Source: Panicum virgatum (taxonomy: Eukaryota; Streptophyta; Magnoliopsida; Poales; Poaceae). From it: a stretch of 64,000 nt of DNA. The notes below the pieces were generated by a model. That model worked only from the letters and a program-made list of their open reading frames with translations. It was not told the origin of the DNA and searched no databases. Below, piece by piece: positions 9,943-23,365 of the stretch (positions are counted from its first letter, which is position 1; every line of letters starts with the position of its first letter). The stretch spans positions 68,880,960 through 68,944,959 of the forward strand of contig NC_053147.1 of assembly GCF_016808335.1 (NCBI RefSeq), written 5' to 3'. The translations under genes were made by a program, and so were the position numbers.

Positions 9943-12900
9943 TAAAACGAACCGGGTTTCCAAAAGAAGAATCTGACTCTCTGTATCGTCGTGATAGTCC
10001 CTGGATCAGTAGCTATCACATACAGAACCCATTTTAATTATATATCACAGTCATACTTCTCGATAGGAGTCATTACATGGGTTTAAATTGCACATAATCC
10101 AGAGGATTTGCGATACGAAAATCAGAGTACAAGCCCCACGGGCTAAATGATAACAAACAGAACTCGGAAGCGATAGCTATTCTTCTAGGCATGCTTCATC
10201 TTCTGGCTTCACTCCTCCACAGGCATCTTGAGCGCAGCATGATCTGTCCTTAGCATTCTTCATCATCGTCTAGCTTGATCGTCGAATCGGATCTTGCATC
10301 TAACAGGCTATCCCCAAGGATCGAATAGGCTCACGTCACCATCCGAATGCAGCTTTAAGTGGAACGCACGGATATAAAAGAGTAGACAAGGATAAGGCTA
10401 GGGTTTCCTACGCAACTGCAGCAAAATCATAGCATCCGGCAAACTCCTGACGTGGGCCATTCCGGCATCCCGGACTCCCGGTCAATCTCTCCTTCAAACA
10501 CTCACTCACTCACTCAGTCGGTACGAGAACTCCTGCTCCTCGTACCTCAGCTGCACAACGGCAGGAAGACTCAACTAGGGGGAGCTAGAAATCTCTCTGG
10601 GGAAAACTAACTAATGGAAGTAACAGAAAAGAAGGGTCATACATGACCGAGTACGCGGCTATACATATAGTTTTAACTCTGCAGAGCTTGTACACCTGGA
10701 CCCACTCGCCACGAGGATAGCCGGCAGCAACTCCGGCTATCTCCGAAGCACCGGTCTACTGAGAACGAGAACTAGCAGCCACGGCACCATCCTACTTTCT
10801 CGGGTCTGGGCGCGTCCTCCCACAGGAGATCGCCCCGGGACTGTGAAGCCTAACGTGCGACTTGGAGAACATGAGGTCAACACCTCCTTCCCCTACACTG
10901 ATACCCTATCCTCCTACATGCTTGGTGCCACGCTTGCTAGTTTCGGACTGGATCCTCCCTCATAAAGGATAAGTGGTGTGCACGTTTACATAGTCCAACT
11001 GATCATAGTTACCCCAACCGGTTCCTTATATGCTAGGGTAAGCATCTTCGTCACGTATGTATATCTGCCATAGCAGTCCACGGTGGGCACTCATCACAGG
11101 TCTCACCCCTCAACTCCTCCAGTCCGCCACCAAGTCTTCCCGAAGGAAAACATGCACCCGCCACAGGTGCTCCGAAGGCTGTGCCCATGCACTTCCTCTG
11201 TCTACAGGGCGTGCCCAACACACACCCCCCGCCCCTGATCCGAAGATCAGGTTAAATCGCTCACCCCCAGCTAAAGTCCTAGTCACCAACTCCTCTGAGG
11301 TGGATCTCCTCTCTCGTCAAGACTATCATCACGCATCTCACACAAAACACATGCAAGCATCTCAACCATTCAACATGGTATGAGTAGGAGATCAAGGAGT
11401 TTGGGTATAAAAGAAGCGCATGCAGGTTCCTCTTGTCAACAATATTAAAGCGATAGCAATTCTAGCAAGCAATGCCTCCTGGGGTTTCAAATCAAAGATG
11501 GGCATGAACCTGGCGTGTCGTCGTAGTCGTCCTAGGCTTCCGGGGTCTTCTCGTTGTCCGGGACGTCCCTCCCTCGACTTCTCAGCAACAGGGTCCTATT
11601 TGTAATTACGTATAAAATGAATTTTTGGAGTTAAAATGAATTTATTATAAAATTTTGAAGTTTAAACTGTTTTTGAAAATATTAAATGAATTTCGGAAAA
11701 GAAAAACACACAGGCCAACACGTGGCAGCCTTTGGGTGCGCCACGTGTCATGTTGACATCAGCAGGGTCCGGCCAGTGCTGACGTCAGCATGGCTGTTGC
11801 TGACATTAGTGTTGACTCAGTCAACATTGACCAAGTCAATGGGTCAACAGGTCCGCGTCCAGCGAGGTCCACATGTCAGTGACGCCGTGTCCCCGACAGG
11901 TAGGTCCCCCTCGTCGGGTTTTTCCAGGAAAAAGAAAAGGGGAAGCGGTGGCTGTGTTTATGGGCCGAAAGCGCTGAACGGCTCGGCTCGGCCCATCTAA
12001 TCGGCTCGGCTCGCGGGTTCAGAAAAAGCGAAAAGGGCCGGCTCGAGTCGGTGGGTCGGCTCGGGCCGAAAGGAAACAGGGACCAGCTTCCACTAACAGG
12101 CTAAAAAGGAAAAAGGCCTCGGCTTGATGGGCTGAAGAGAACCGGGCCACGGCCCACGTTGGCTCTCTCGGCTCTATCTGGCACTGACAGGCGGGGTCCG
12201 CGTGTAAGTGACTCAGCGGGATCTCGTGCGGCAGGGGTCGATCTTGTGTGGTCGTGCTGTGTGCGTACGAAAAGTGTGGCATGCGCTGCTCAGCGTCTCC
12301 CGGCGGCGGGCATCTCGTGGCGATGACGGCGATCTTCGGCGGCGCCCGTGCCTTCCTCCTCGGCGTCCCTCTAGTCCTCGTCCTTGATGGCAGCGATGGC
12401 AGGGTCCTCCCTTCCTCTCTGCTCGGCGGCAGCCGGGTCTGGCAGTGCGGCGGATCTTCTCCCGATGGCAACGGCGAGGTAGTGCGCGTGCGGGCGGCCT
12501 GGACGGGGCAACGGGCCAAGGCGAGGCTGGGTGTGTGCACGGATGGTCCAAAGATGCGGCCTTTCGGCTGGTGGTCCATGCTTGCACGTGTGTGCATGCC
12601 GCAGGCGGCGATGTTCCTGGCGACTTTGGCTTCTCTTCGTCGGCGTTCCTCTCGTCCTCTTCGTTGGTGGCGACAACGGCGAGGTCCAACAGGAGCAGGT
12701 GCGTGCGTAAGGGCCAAAAGGCATGGCCTTGTGGCTTGTGCTGTTTTGGTGCGTGAACGATGTCCACCAGAGTGCCCCAAAGGGGTGGCCGCGGCGTGAA
12801 CGCAACGTCACGGTGGCGTTCATGGCCGGCGAGGGCTGTGGCGTGGCCGCGTTCAACGAGGCGAGGTTAAGGCACGTCGTGGGTGGCAGCGTGCGTGTGA

Positions 12901-14286
12901 ACGGGCCAAAAAGCGCGACCTTGGCCGGTGAGGATGTGCGCGCACGCCAAGCACGACCATGGCAAGGCCATGGCGCGGCGGAACGACGGCGACAGTGTGA
13001 GGGCCAAGGCGGGGCACGGTGACGGCGGTCTGCGGGCTACGTGCAAAGCAACGACAGGGTCCCTGCACAAGACACGGTAGGACAGGGGATCCTAGGGCCG
13101 ATCTATGGAGGTTTCCTTGGCAATTGGCCGGCAGCAGGGCAAGGAGGTTGGGAAGGTAAGGGCGACGACTCACCGGCGGTCTGAGGAAGAAGGGGCGCAA
13201 CACTGTGACGAGGCGATGCAGGTGAGGGTGGTGCTATGCCGTGCCGCACAGGTTCGTCATTCGAGCGCCGGCGTGGTGAATCTCCGGTGGCGTCAGTGTG
13301 CCCTTCTCCTCCTCTGATCCTTCCCGCTGGCCCTCTTCTTGGCCTGCTTGGCGACGGCCTCCTGCTTGGTGCTCTGCGCCCCTCCTCTGCTCCTCTTGCT
13401 TCCTCTCTACCCCACGCCTCCCTTCCTCTGCTTGGTGCTCTGCGCCCCTCCTCTGCTCCTGGTGTGCGGCGGCGGCGGCCTTGGGGAGACGTTTCCGCCT
13501 CCATTCTCCACAGGATTGGCGGCGGCGGCCTAGAAAAGAGGGCAGGGCGCTTAGGGTTTTAGGCGGCGGCCGCATCGCGGGGTCTTATAGGCGGCCATGG
13601 TGGGCCAGCAGCGGCGCAAATCGCGCAGGGCGAGTGGCAGCCAAGGCGGTGCAGGGGTGCGCGAACAACGGTGCCTGGGGGTCGCGCAGGGGAGCCGGGC
13701 GGCGCTGATCGACGCGTGCAGGGGCAAGCCGTAGACAGGGAAAGGGGAGTGGTTGGGAGGTTGAAGACAAAGCTGACATGCGGGCCCCCGTTGTCATAGA
13801 CTCCAAGCGAGAGAGGGTAGGAAGGGATCGGGTGACACAGGAAAAAGGTGAAGGGGTGGCCGGAGTGGGCTGGTCTGGACCGCGCGCTGTAGCTGGTCTG
13901 GCAGAAAAAAGGTTAGCAGGCCGAGTGGCCTTTACGGAGTTGGGCCGGTTTTGGTTTTTGGTGGGTCTAGAGCCCAGGTTAGTTAGGGGTTTGTGTTAGT
14001 TTTTGGAATTGATTTGAATGGCTTAATTCAAATCAATTCCCAAACAATTTCAAACGAAATTCATTCGAACCAAATTTAAACATGGTAGACCAAAATGAAA
14101 TACAATGAACTCCGAATGACTCACACTAACAATATTGTTCTTATATTTGATTAGATTTTAAATTGCTAGGAGTTTAAGATGGGAAAAGAGTTCAACCTTG
14201 AATTATTTCTGGCTAGTTACACTTGCACACAAAAAGTTTTTGAAAACTCGCATTTTCGGCATATAACATTCTGTACAAAAATACGA
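9943..14286 (-). repeat. Chromovirus 3' LTR (shared LTR of the tandem)
   Basis: This LTR is highly similar along its length to 19243-22358 plus 29198-30400. Its first about 10 bases (TGTAACATTC in the other LTR) are lost: after the polypurine-like GTGAGGGGAA the sequence goes straight to CTCGTATTTTT. Other differences are about 110 bp missing near 11607 compared with 20900-21010, about 90 extra bases near 12470-12555, and a partial duplication around 13370-13400. TATAAGA is at 13583-13589 on the minus strand. The uninterrupted GCACAAGACACGG at about 13070 is the empty form of the CACTA insertion site in the other LTR. Confidence 0.88.
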
Positions 14287-14328
14287 GTTCCCCTCACAAG
14301 AATCTCGTTCCCGAGATTAGAGGTTTAC

Positions 14329-17300
14329 CTAGGTTTCGAAGAGGTGAGGGTCCTTCTCCTTCAAGTCGGATTCCTTCTCCCAAGTGGCTTCTCGTTCTGT
14401 GTGGTAGCTCCACAGTACCTTGCAGTAGGTAATTGTGGCCCTTTGGGTTTCCTTAACTGCCCGATCCTGTATTTTCACTGGGTACTCGACATATTCGAGC
14501 GTCTCCTTTAGATCCACTACCTCTAGTGGAATTGTCTCTTCCAGTACTCGCAAACATTTGCGCAACTGGGATACATGGAAAACGGAGTGTACTCCAGCAA
14601 GCTTCCGGTAGCTGCAACTTGTAAGCCAGATTCCTGATTTTCTGAATAATTGGATAAGGTCTAATGTACCTAGGGGCTTGCTTCCCCTTTACGTGAAATC
14701 TCTTGGTACCCCGAAGCAGCGATACCCTAAGATACACATGATCTCCAACTTTGAACGAGAGATCTCTTCTTCTTTTGTCTGCGTAACTCTTTTGCCTGCT
14801 CTGGGCGGTTTTCAAGTTCTCTCTGATCTTGGCCACATTCTCTTCGGCTTTGACAATTGCATCTGCACCGAAAAACGACCTTTCTCCGGTCTCTGACCAC
14901 ATCAGTGGTGTTCTGCATTTTTTGCCATAGAGAGCTTCAAACGGTGACATCTGTAAGCTGGCCTGATAGCTGTTGTTGTACGTGAACTCGGCATAGGGCA
15001 GACTCTTCTCCCAGTCAGTACCATATGATAGCACGCAGGCTCTCAACAAATCTTCTAGAATCTGGTTCACTCTCTCGGTCTGGTCATCTGTCTGAGGGTG
15101 GAAAGCAGAACTATACTCGAGATTGGTCCCAATGGACTTGTGCAGGCTCTGCCAAAACTTAGAAGTGAATTGTGGTCCTCAATCTAAAACAATGCTTCCT
15201 AGGTGCGCCGTGAAGCTTCAAGATACTTTCCACGTAAAGCTCTGCTAGCTTACTCACGGTATATGTCGTCTTGACCGGTATAAAATGAGAAACCTTGGTC
15301 AGACGATCCACAATTACACAAATAGCACCATGTCCTTTCTGTGTCCAAGGCAATCCCACGATGAAGTTTATGCTAATATCATCCCATTTCCAGACAGGGA
15401 TATCCAACGGCTTAAGCAGTCCGGCTGGACGTTGGTGCTTAACCTTGATCCTTCTGCAAATGTCACACCTAGCAACATACTCGGCTATCTCCTTTCACAT
15501 ATCTTTCCACCAGAAACGATCCTTCAGATCCTGGTACATCTTCGTACAGTCTGGGTGTATCGAGTACCTGGAGTTATGAGCTTCATTCAATATCTCTGTT
15601 TGGATCTTTTGATCCCGGGGTACACATACACGGTTTTTCAACCACGTGACTCCTTGGTCATTGATTCGGTAATCGGGTGCCTTTCCGTCTCTCATTGCCT
15701 TTCTCAATTTTTGGATTTCTGAGCATTGCTTCTGAGCTTGCTTAATTCGATGCTCGAGATCGTACTTGATTGTCAGCTCGTTCAACTGTCTCCGATCAAC
15801 GATTTCAAGTTTTTGCTTCTCCATCTCGTCACACAACTCGGGTTGCTCTTCGCGAACCATCAGATTGCTGCAATAGCTTTTTCTGCTCAGTGCATCTGCC
15901 ACAACATTAGCTTTGCCTGGGTGATACTGAATGTTCAGGTCATAGTCTTTGATCAATTCTAGTCATCTTCTCTGTCTCATGTTTAGCTCTGTCTGCGCGA
16001 AAAAATACTTGAGACTCTTGTGGTCGGTGTAGATATCACACTTGTTGCCTATCAGATAATGCCTCCAGATCTTCAATGCATGCACAACGGCTGCGAGTTC
16101 AAGGTCATGTGTAGAGTAGTTCTCTTCGTGCTTTCTCAACTGTCGCGAAGCATAGGCAACAACCTTGCCTTTTTGCATCAGTACACATCCAAGTCCTTGA
16201 CGGGATGCATCACAATACACCACGAAGTCTTTTCGGATATCCGGAAGGGTAAGGACTGGGGTGGTAGTGAGTCTGGATTTGAGCTCTTGAAAGTTGTCTT
16301 CACACTTCTCGGACCAAACAAACGGTACTCCATTCTTGAGTAGTTCGGTCATTGGCTTTGCAATCTTGGAGAAGTTCTTGATGAAATGCCTGTAATATCC
16401 CGCTAATCCCAAGAAACTTCTGACATCGGTGACATTCTTCGGCTGTTGCCATTCTGACACAACTTCTATCTTTGCGGGGTCCACTGCAACTCCTTCCGCT
16501 GTCAACACATGGTCTAAAGGCAACCTTCTCTAGCCAGAATTCGCACTTGCTGAACTTAGCATACAACTGGTTCTGCCTCAGCTTTTCAAGCACAATCCTC
16601 AAATGCTCGGCATGTTCTTCGGCGGTCTCCGAGTAGATCAAGATGTCATCGATGAAAACCATGACAAACTTATCTAACTCTTCCATGAACACCTTATTCA
16701 TCATATTCATGAAGTAAGAAGGTGCATTCGTGAGTCCAAATGACATGACATTGAACTCATATTGTCCATATCTTGTCACAAACGCTGTCTTCGGGATGTC
16801 ACATGATCGAATCTTCATCTGATGGTAGCCTAATCTCAAATCAATCTTGCTAAAAAAATTGGCCTTCTACAATTGATCCAACAGATCATCAATTCTGGGC
16901 AAAGGGTACTTATTCTTGATCATTACCGCATTCAATGAACGGTAATCAATGCACATCCTCATGGTTCCATCTTTCTTCTTTACGAACAACATGGGTGATC
17001 CCCATGGCGAAGCACTTGGCTTGATGTACTGCTTGTCCAACAATTCCTTCAGTTGCTTCTTCAATTCTACAAGTTCTTCCACCAACATCATGTAGGGTCG
17101 TTTTGCAATTGGAGCTGTGCCTGGCACGAGGTCGATTACGAATTCAATATCCCTGTCGGGTGCTAATCCTGGCAGTTCCTTCGGAAACACATCCGGGTAC
17201 TCACAAACGACTGGTACATCAGAGATTGACTTTTCCTCCTGGCTGTTCAAATTGTACACTTGTGGTACGTCTCGGGATTTTAGAGGTTCAACTTTGATCT

Positions 17301-18765
17301 TCTTCCCACTAGGGTGTTCTAGTGTCACGAGTCTGGGAGAGCAAGAAATCACTCCTTTATGAGCTGTCAAGCAATCCATTCCCAAAATGACATCAATCCC
17401 ATCTGATTTCAGTACCGTCAGGTCAGCTGAGAACGGTAATCCTTGTATCATGATCTGCACTGCATTGCAAGCAAACATGCTTCTGAGATCTCCCAGCGGA
17501 GAGCTGGTAACAATAGGACGACTCTTAAGGGTCATCGGAAGTCCATTCAGTGCCAAAAACTTGGTGGAAATGTAGGAATTGGTTGCTCCAGAGTCGAACA
17601 AAACCAATGCTTTGCATCCATTGACGAGATATTCGCCTATCACAACATCGTGTGCATCTCGGGCTTCGTCTTTTGTCATGTGGGTGAGACGAGCACGATC
17701 GGTGCCTTGTGAACTTTGGTATGACTTGCTCGCTGCGTCTGGAGTTGGAACTGGAGTCTGAGTTCTCTTCTTAGGGCATTTATAAGATTTGTGCCCGGCT
17801 CTGTTGCAAAAGAAGCAGACGATCGGCGTGGACTCAGTGTTGGTCCTTTGTGTAGGTTGCAACTGGTTGTTGGCATCCTCATGAGTCTGCTCAGCAGGGT
17901 TCTTGTCATTGATGGGCTGACTGCTTTCTGTACCGAGGTTCTTGTTCAGTAGGCTGCTCGGCAAGCTGGGTCTAGTATGGATATTCTCCTTGATCTGAAG
18001 CGGTGGTGTACACTTGGGCTTCTGGGAGTTTCTGACGCGAGACTGATGCTTGGCCTTCCACTTCTTCTCTTGTCGGTGTCCTTCCCATCCAAGTCTCTCA
18101 TCCTCCACGGCGATAGCACAATTGACCAAGTCGCAAAGCGACTGGTGAATACTTCCAGCCAAGATCTGGCGGATTCCGTGGTGTAGACCGCGGCAAAACC
18201 AGAATTGCTTCTTCTCATCTGTACTGGTGTCATCTGGAGCGTACCTCATCATCCTGGTAAAATGGCGCTCATACTCCACAACTGTCATCGTACCCTAGGT
18301 CATGGTATGGAACTCTTGAGCTTTCTGGATGAGTAGCTACCTTGGTATGTGATGGTCACGGAGCACCCTGGTAAACTCGTTCCAAGTGATGTGTGCTCGG
18401 TCAGCATGGGAGTTACAGTAGTTGTCCCACCAAGACCTAGTAGCTCCTTCGAGCTGGTGAACGGCAAGTGCTACGCACTCCTCGTCGGTGCAGCTGGTCA
18501 CGTCCAACTTGGTCTCGATCACCTTCAGCCAGTCATCGGCATCCAAGGGATCTTTAGAGTAGCTGAACGTGGGAGGCTTCAGGAGCATGAATCTTTCGAT
18601 CTTGCACAGACGATCTTCCTCCATCGGGTCCTTGACGTTCTGATGCGCAACTACTTCGGACAAGCGCTGGAGTAGCTAGGTCTGCGTAGCCACGGCTTTG
18701 GTGAAGTTCGATGGTGGTGCTTCCTCCTCGGCTTCTTCCTGAATGACTTCTTCAGGGTGTGCCAT
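14329..18765 (-). pseudogene. Chromovirus gag-pol polyprotein, multiply disrupted
   Basis: This is the capsid and enzyme polyprotein of the retrotransposon. In order on the minus strand: gag from an ATG at 18763-18765; a CCHC knuckle ([14 protein letters not shown], about 17800); an aspartic protease with [11 protein letters not shown] (about 17620); reverse transcriptase with FIDDILIYS (about 16650); RNase H with [10 protein letters not shown] (about 16210); integrase with an HHCC-type zinc region (about 15600-15440) and core (15400-15000); and a chromodomain ending ATWEKESDLKEK (about 14370). Stops lie at 18676, 18337, 18295, 16867, 15963 and 15495 (codon left ends), with frameshifts near 16515, 15210 and 14460. 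Most stops fit CAG-to-TAG, CGA-to-TGA or TGG-to-TGA. It is a typical Tekay-clade domain order. Confidence 0.92.
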
Positions 18766-19227
18766 CGGACGACTGATTCTCCGGTTCGGCGTCTTCTGAG
18801 AAGGGAAAAGTAGGGATCGAATTAGTTTAGCGTAAATCGCTCGCGATAAAGTAAGGTTCTCTAACTAATAACCTACACTCAATGGTAAGAAGCATAAGAG
18901 CAATCAGAATTCAAACAAGAACCAAGCACTCAAACATTCAAACAATCTATCTACAACTATCTAGTACTCTTAACGGTCTAGTTACTTCGTAGCTTCATCG
19001 AAAAGGGGTAGTCTCTACTCTTTGAGCTTCAGGGTCCCCGATCTGTTGTCTATGATCTCCTCAGTCTCTTCCTATATGTCTTCGTGAGAATTGCTTCAGC
19101 GCAGGTAAGAGAATGAGTCGGGTAAGGGAAAAATGAATCAAGGAGAGTAGTTAGTAAATAGACAGAAGTGTTTAGATAGGTCCTGATTCTAGCGACCAAT
19201 CCTAAGGCTCGTGCTACGGTCAAGTAC

Positions 19228-19240
19228 GGCTCTGATACCA
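19228..19240 (-). other. Primer-binding site (initiator Met tRNA)
   Basis: The minus strand reads TGGTATCAGAGCC, two bases beyond the LTR end at 19243. It primes minus-strand DNA synthesis in Ty3/Gypsy elements. The same sequence and spacing recur at 9928-9940. Confidence 0.9.
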
Positions 19241-19242
19241 AC

Positions 19243-22200
19243 TAAAACGAACCGGGTTTCCGAAAGAAGAACCCGACTCTCTGTATCGTCGTGATAGTCC
19301 CTAGATCAGTAGCTATCACATACAGAACTCATTTTAATTACATATCACAGTCATACTTCTCGATAGGAGTCATTACATGGGTTTAAATTGCACATAATCC
19401 AGAAGATTTGCGATACAAAAATCAGAGTACAAGCCCCTCGGGCTAAAGGATAACAAATAAAACTCGGAAGTGATAGCTATTCTTCTAGGCATGCTTCATC
19501 TTCTGGCTTCACTCCTCCACAGGCATCTTGAGCGCAGCACGATCCGTCCTTAGCATTCTTCATCATCGTCTAGCTTGATCGTCGAATCAGATCCTGCATC
19601 TAACAGGCTATCCCCAAGGATCGGATAGGCTCACGTCACCATCCGAATGCAGCTTTAAGTGGAATGCACGGATATAAAAGAGTAGACAAGGATAAGGCTA
19701 GGGTTTCCTACGCAACAGCAACAAAATCATAGTATCCGCTAAACTCCTGACGCGGGCCATTTTGGCATCCCGGACTCCCGGTCAATATCTCCTTCAAACA
19801 CTCACTCACTCACTCAGTCGGTACGAGAACTCCCTCTCCTCGTACCTCAGCTGCACAACGGCAGGAAGACTCAACTAGGGGGAACTAGAAATCTCTCTGG
19901 GGAAAACTAACTAATGGAAGTAACAAAAAAGTAGGGTCGTACATGAACGAGTACGCGGCTATACGTATAGTTTTAACTCTGCAGAGCTTGTACACCTGGA
20001 CCCACTCGCCACGAGGATAGCCGGCAGCAACTCCGGCTAACTCCGAAGCACCGGTCTGCTAAGAATGAGAACTAGTAGCCATGGCACCATCCTGCTTTCC
20101 CAGGTTTGGGCGCGTCCTCCCACAGGAGATTGCCCCGGTACTGTGAAGCTTAACGTGCGACTCGGGGAATGTGAGGTCAGCACCTCCTCCCCCTACACTG
20201 ATACCCTATCCTCATACAGGCTTGGTGCCACGCTTGCTAGTTTCAGACCGGATCCTCCCTCATAAAGGATAAGTGGTGTGCACGTTTACATAGTTCCACT
20301 AATCATAGTTACCCCAACCGGTTCCTTATATGTCGGGGTAAGCATCTACGTCACGTATGCGTATCTGCCACAGCAGTCCGCGATGGGCACCCATCACAGG
20401 TCTCGCCCCTCAACTCCTCTAGTCCACCACCATGTCTTCCCGAAGGAAAACATGCACCCGCCATAGGTGCTCCGCAGGATGTGCCCATGCACTTCCTCGG
20501 TCTACAGGGCGTGCCCAACATACACCCCCAGCCCCTGATCCGAAGATCAGGTTAAATTGCTCACCCCCAGCTAAAGTCCTAGTCACCAACTCCTCTGAGG
20601 TGGATCTTCTCTCGTCAAGACTATCATCACGCATCTCACACAAAACACATGCAAGCATCTCAACCATTCAAGATGGTATGAGTAGGAGATCAAGGAGTTC
20701 GGGTATAAAAGAAGGGCATGCAGGTTCATCTCGTCAACAATATTAAAGCGATAGCAATTCTAGCAAGCAATGCCTACTGGGGTTTCAAATCAAAGATGGA
20801 CGTGAACCTGGCGTGTCTTCGTAGTCCTCCTGGGCTCCGGGGTCTTCTCATCATCCGGGACGTCCCTCGACTTCTCAGCAAAAGGTTCTATTTGTAATTA
20901 CATATAAATGTAGGGACCAAAGTGCAAATATGCACAAACTTCTCAAATAAGACCCAAATAGCACCCGAAACCTATTCTAACGTCTAGTTCATGTTTTTAT
21001 AAAAAACTGGTTTCATAATTTTTGGAGTTAAAATAAATTTATTATGAATTTTTGAAGATTAAAACTATTTCTAAAAATATTAAATGAATTTCAGAAAAGA
21101 AAAACACACAGGCCAACACGTGGCAGCCTCTGGGCGCGTCACGTGTCATGCTGACGTCAGCAGGGTCCGGCCAGTGCTGACGTCAGCATGGCTGTTGTTG
21201 ACATCAGCGTTGACTCGGTCAATATTGACCTAGTCAACGGGTCAATGGGTCCACATGTCAGTGACGCCGTGTCCCTGGCAGGTGGGTCCCCCTCGTTGGG
21301 TTTTTCCAGGAAAAAGAAAAGGGGAAGCGGTAGCTGTGTTTATGGGCCGAAAGCGCTGAACGGCTCGGCTCGGCCCATCTACTTGGCTTGGCTCGCGGGT
21401 TCAGAAAAAGGGAAAAGGGCTGGCTCGAGTCGGTGGGTCAGCTCGGGCTGAAAGGAAACAGGGACCGGCTTCCACTAATAGACTGGAAAGGAAAAAGGCC
21501 TCGGCTTGATGGGCTAAAGAGAACCGGGCCACAGCCCATGTTGGCTCTCTCGGCTCTGGTTAGCACTGACAGGCGGGGTCCGCGTGTAAGTGACTCAGCA
21601 AGATCTCGTGTGGCAGGGGTCGATCCTGTGTGGTCGTGCTGTGGGCGTGCCAAAGTGTGGCATGCGCCGCTCAGCGTCTCCCGGCGGCGGGCGTCTCGTG
21701 GCGGCGACGACGATCTTCGGCGGCGCCCGTGCCTTTCTCCTCGGCGTCCCTCTAGTCCTCGTCCTTGATGGCAGCGACGGCGGGGTCCTCCCTTATTCTC
21801 TGCTCGGCGGTGGCGGGGTCCGGCGGCGCGGCGGATCTTCTCCCGATGGTCCAACGATGCGGCCTTTCGGCCGGTGGTCCACGCGTGCGCCTGTGTGCGT
21901 GCCGCGGGCAGCGACGTTCCTGGTGACTTCGGCTTCTCCTCGTCGGCGTTCCTCTCCTCCTCTTCCTTGGTGGCGACGGCGGCGAGGTCCAACAAGAGCA
22001 GGTGCGTGCGTAAGGGCCAAAAGGCATGGCCTTGTGGCTTGTGCTGTTTTCGTTCGTGAACGATGTCCACCAGAGTGCCCCAAAGGGGTGGCCGCGGCGC
22101 GGCCGCGTTCACGGCCGGCGAGGGCTGTGGTGTTGCTGCGTTCAACGAGGCGAGGTTAAGGCACGTTGTGGGTGGCGGCGTGCGTGCGAACGGGCCAAAA

Positions 22201-22358
22201 GGCGCGACCTTGGCCATTGAGGATGTGTGCGCACGCCAAGCACGGCCATGGCAAGGCCATGCCGCGGCGGAACGACAGCGACAGTGTGAGGGCTAAGGCG
22301 GGGTACGGCAACGGCGGTCTGCGGGCTACGTGCAAAGCAACGACTGGGTCCCTGCACA
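19243..22358 (-). repeat. Chromovirus 5' LTR, downstream (U5-side) part
   Basis: This is the LTR end next to the primer site, running up to the CACTA insertion. It continues at 29195. Compared with the other LTR it lacks about 90 bases near 21845 and keeps about 110 bases near 20900-21010. TGACGTCA occurs at 21152-21159 and 21178-21185. ACA at 22356-22358 is the left target duplication of the CACTA element. Confidence 0.9.
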
Positions 22359-22382
22359 CACTGTTGGAGAAATGCTTATCGG

Positions 22383-22665
22383 TACCAGCACGTTAGTGCC
22401 GGTCACAAGTGAGCCGGCACTAACGTGTATCTACAGTACACCACAGTCACTTTAGTACCGGCTATTCTCTACAGCCGGCACTAAAGTGTCACCCCCAACG
22501 GTCAACAGCCTGCCCCCTAACGGTCAGCAGCCAATTTAGTGCCGGCTGGAGCCTCCAGCCGGCACTAACTTGGCACGGTGCAGGTTAGTGCCGGCTTAAG
22601 GGTCCAGCCGGCACTAACTTTCTACAGTTTGTGCCGGCTGAATTCACTGGCCGGCACAAAGTTGC
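22383..22665. repeat. Left subterminal repeats of CACTA-1
   Basis: At least eight direct and inverted copies of an (A/T)GTGCCGGC core lie here, several arranged as short hairpins such as AGTGCCGGCTGGAGCC...CCAGCCGGCACT. In CACTA elements such repeats bind the element's own TnpA-type protein (family knowledge). A TATATA promoter-like motif follows at about 22670. Confidence 0.75.
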
Positions 22666-23365
22666 CCTGTATATACTGCCCCCTCCCTTCTTCCCCAGCC
22701 CGACCCATCCATTTGACCGAGCTTCTCCTCTCAACCATGGCGTGTTAGAGGGGAGGTGCTGGCTATTTTCTCCAAAATTTGTGAGGATTTCGCCCATCCA
22801 AGTGCATTAAAGGTTAGTAGCTTCTTCCACTCTTCTTTCACAGTGTTTATTCTTTCGTTTCATGCTTTCTAGGTAAAGAAAATAGTGATTTTAAGGTTGA
22901 GGAACAATGAGCATAATTTTTCAATTTGTTCATTAATTTGAACAAAATAGAATTGATTTGTTGTGTTTTAGAGAATGATTACTATATAGTTTGAGTATGA
23001 CACATTTAGATTATTTTTTTTGAATTATTTCATGGGGACATGTCTATATGTTATTATGCAAAATTTTAAGGATTTTAAGGATGAGGGAAAATGAACATGA
23101 TTTATCAATTTGTTCATTAATTTGAGCAAGGTAGAATTATTTGTTGTTTTTTAGAGAAAGTTAACTATATAGTTTGACTATCACATATTTAGAATGATTT
23201 TTTCGAAATATTTCATGGTGACATGTGTATATGTTATTGTGTCAATTTATTTTGCTAGATAGGTGGCCTATGACACATTTACAATTTGTTTTCGAAATAC
23301 TTCATAGTAACTTGTTTTGATATATGTAGAATTGATTTTTGTTTTTATACGGTAATTAATTACAG

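Noticed and set aside
12019..12856. Long open frames (up to about 250 codons) on both strands
   Set aside because: GC-rich LTR sequence. The same pattern recurs at 21438-22220 in the sister LTR with different stops, so it is compositional.
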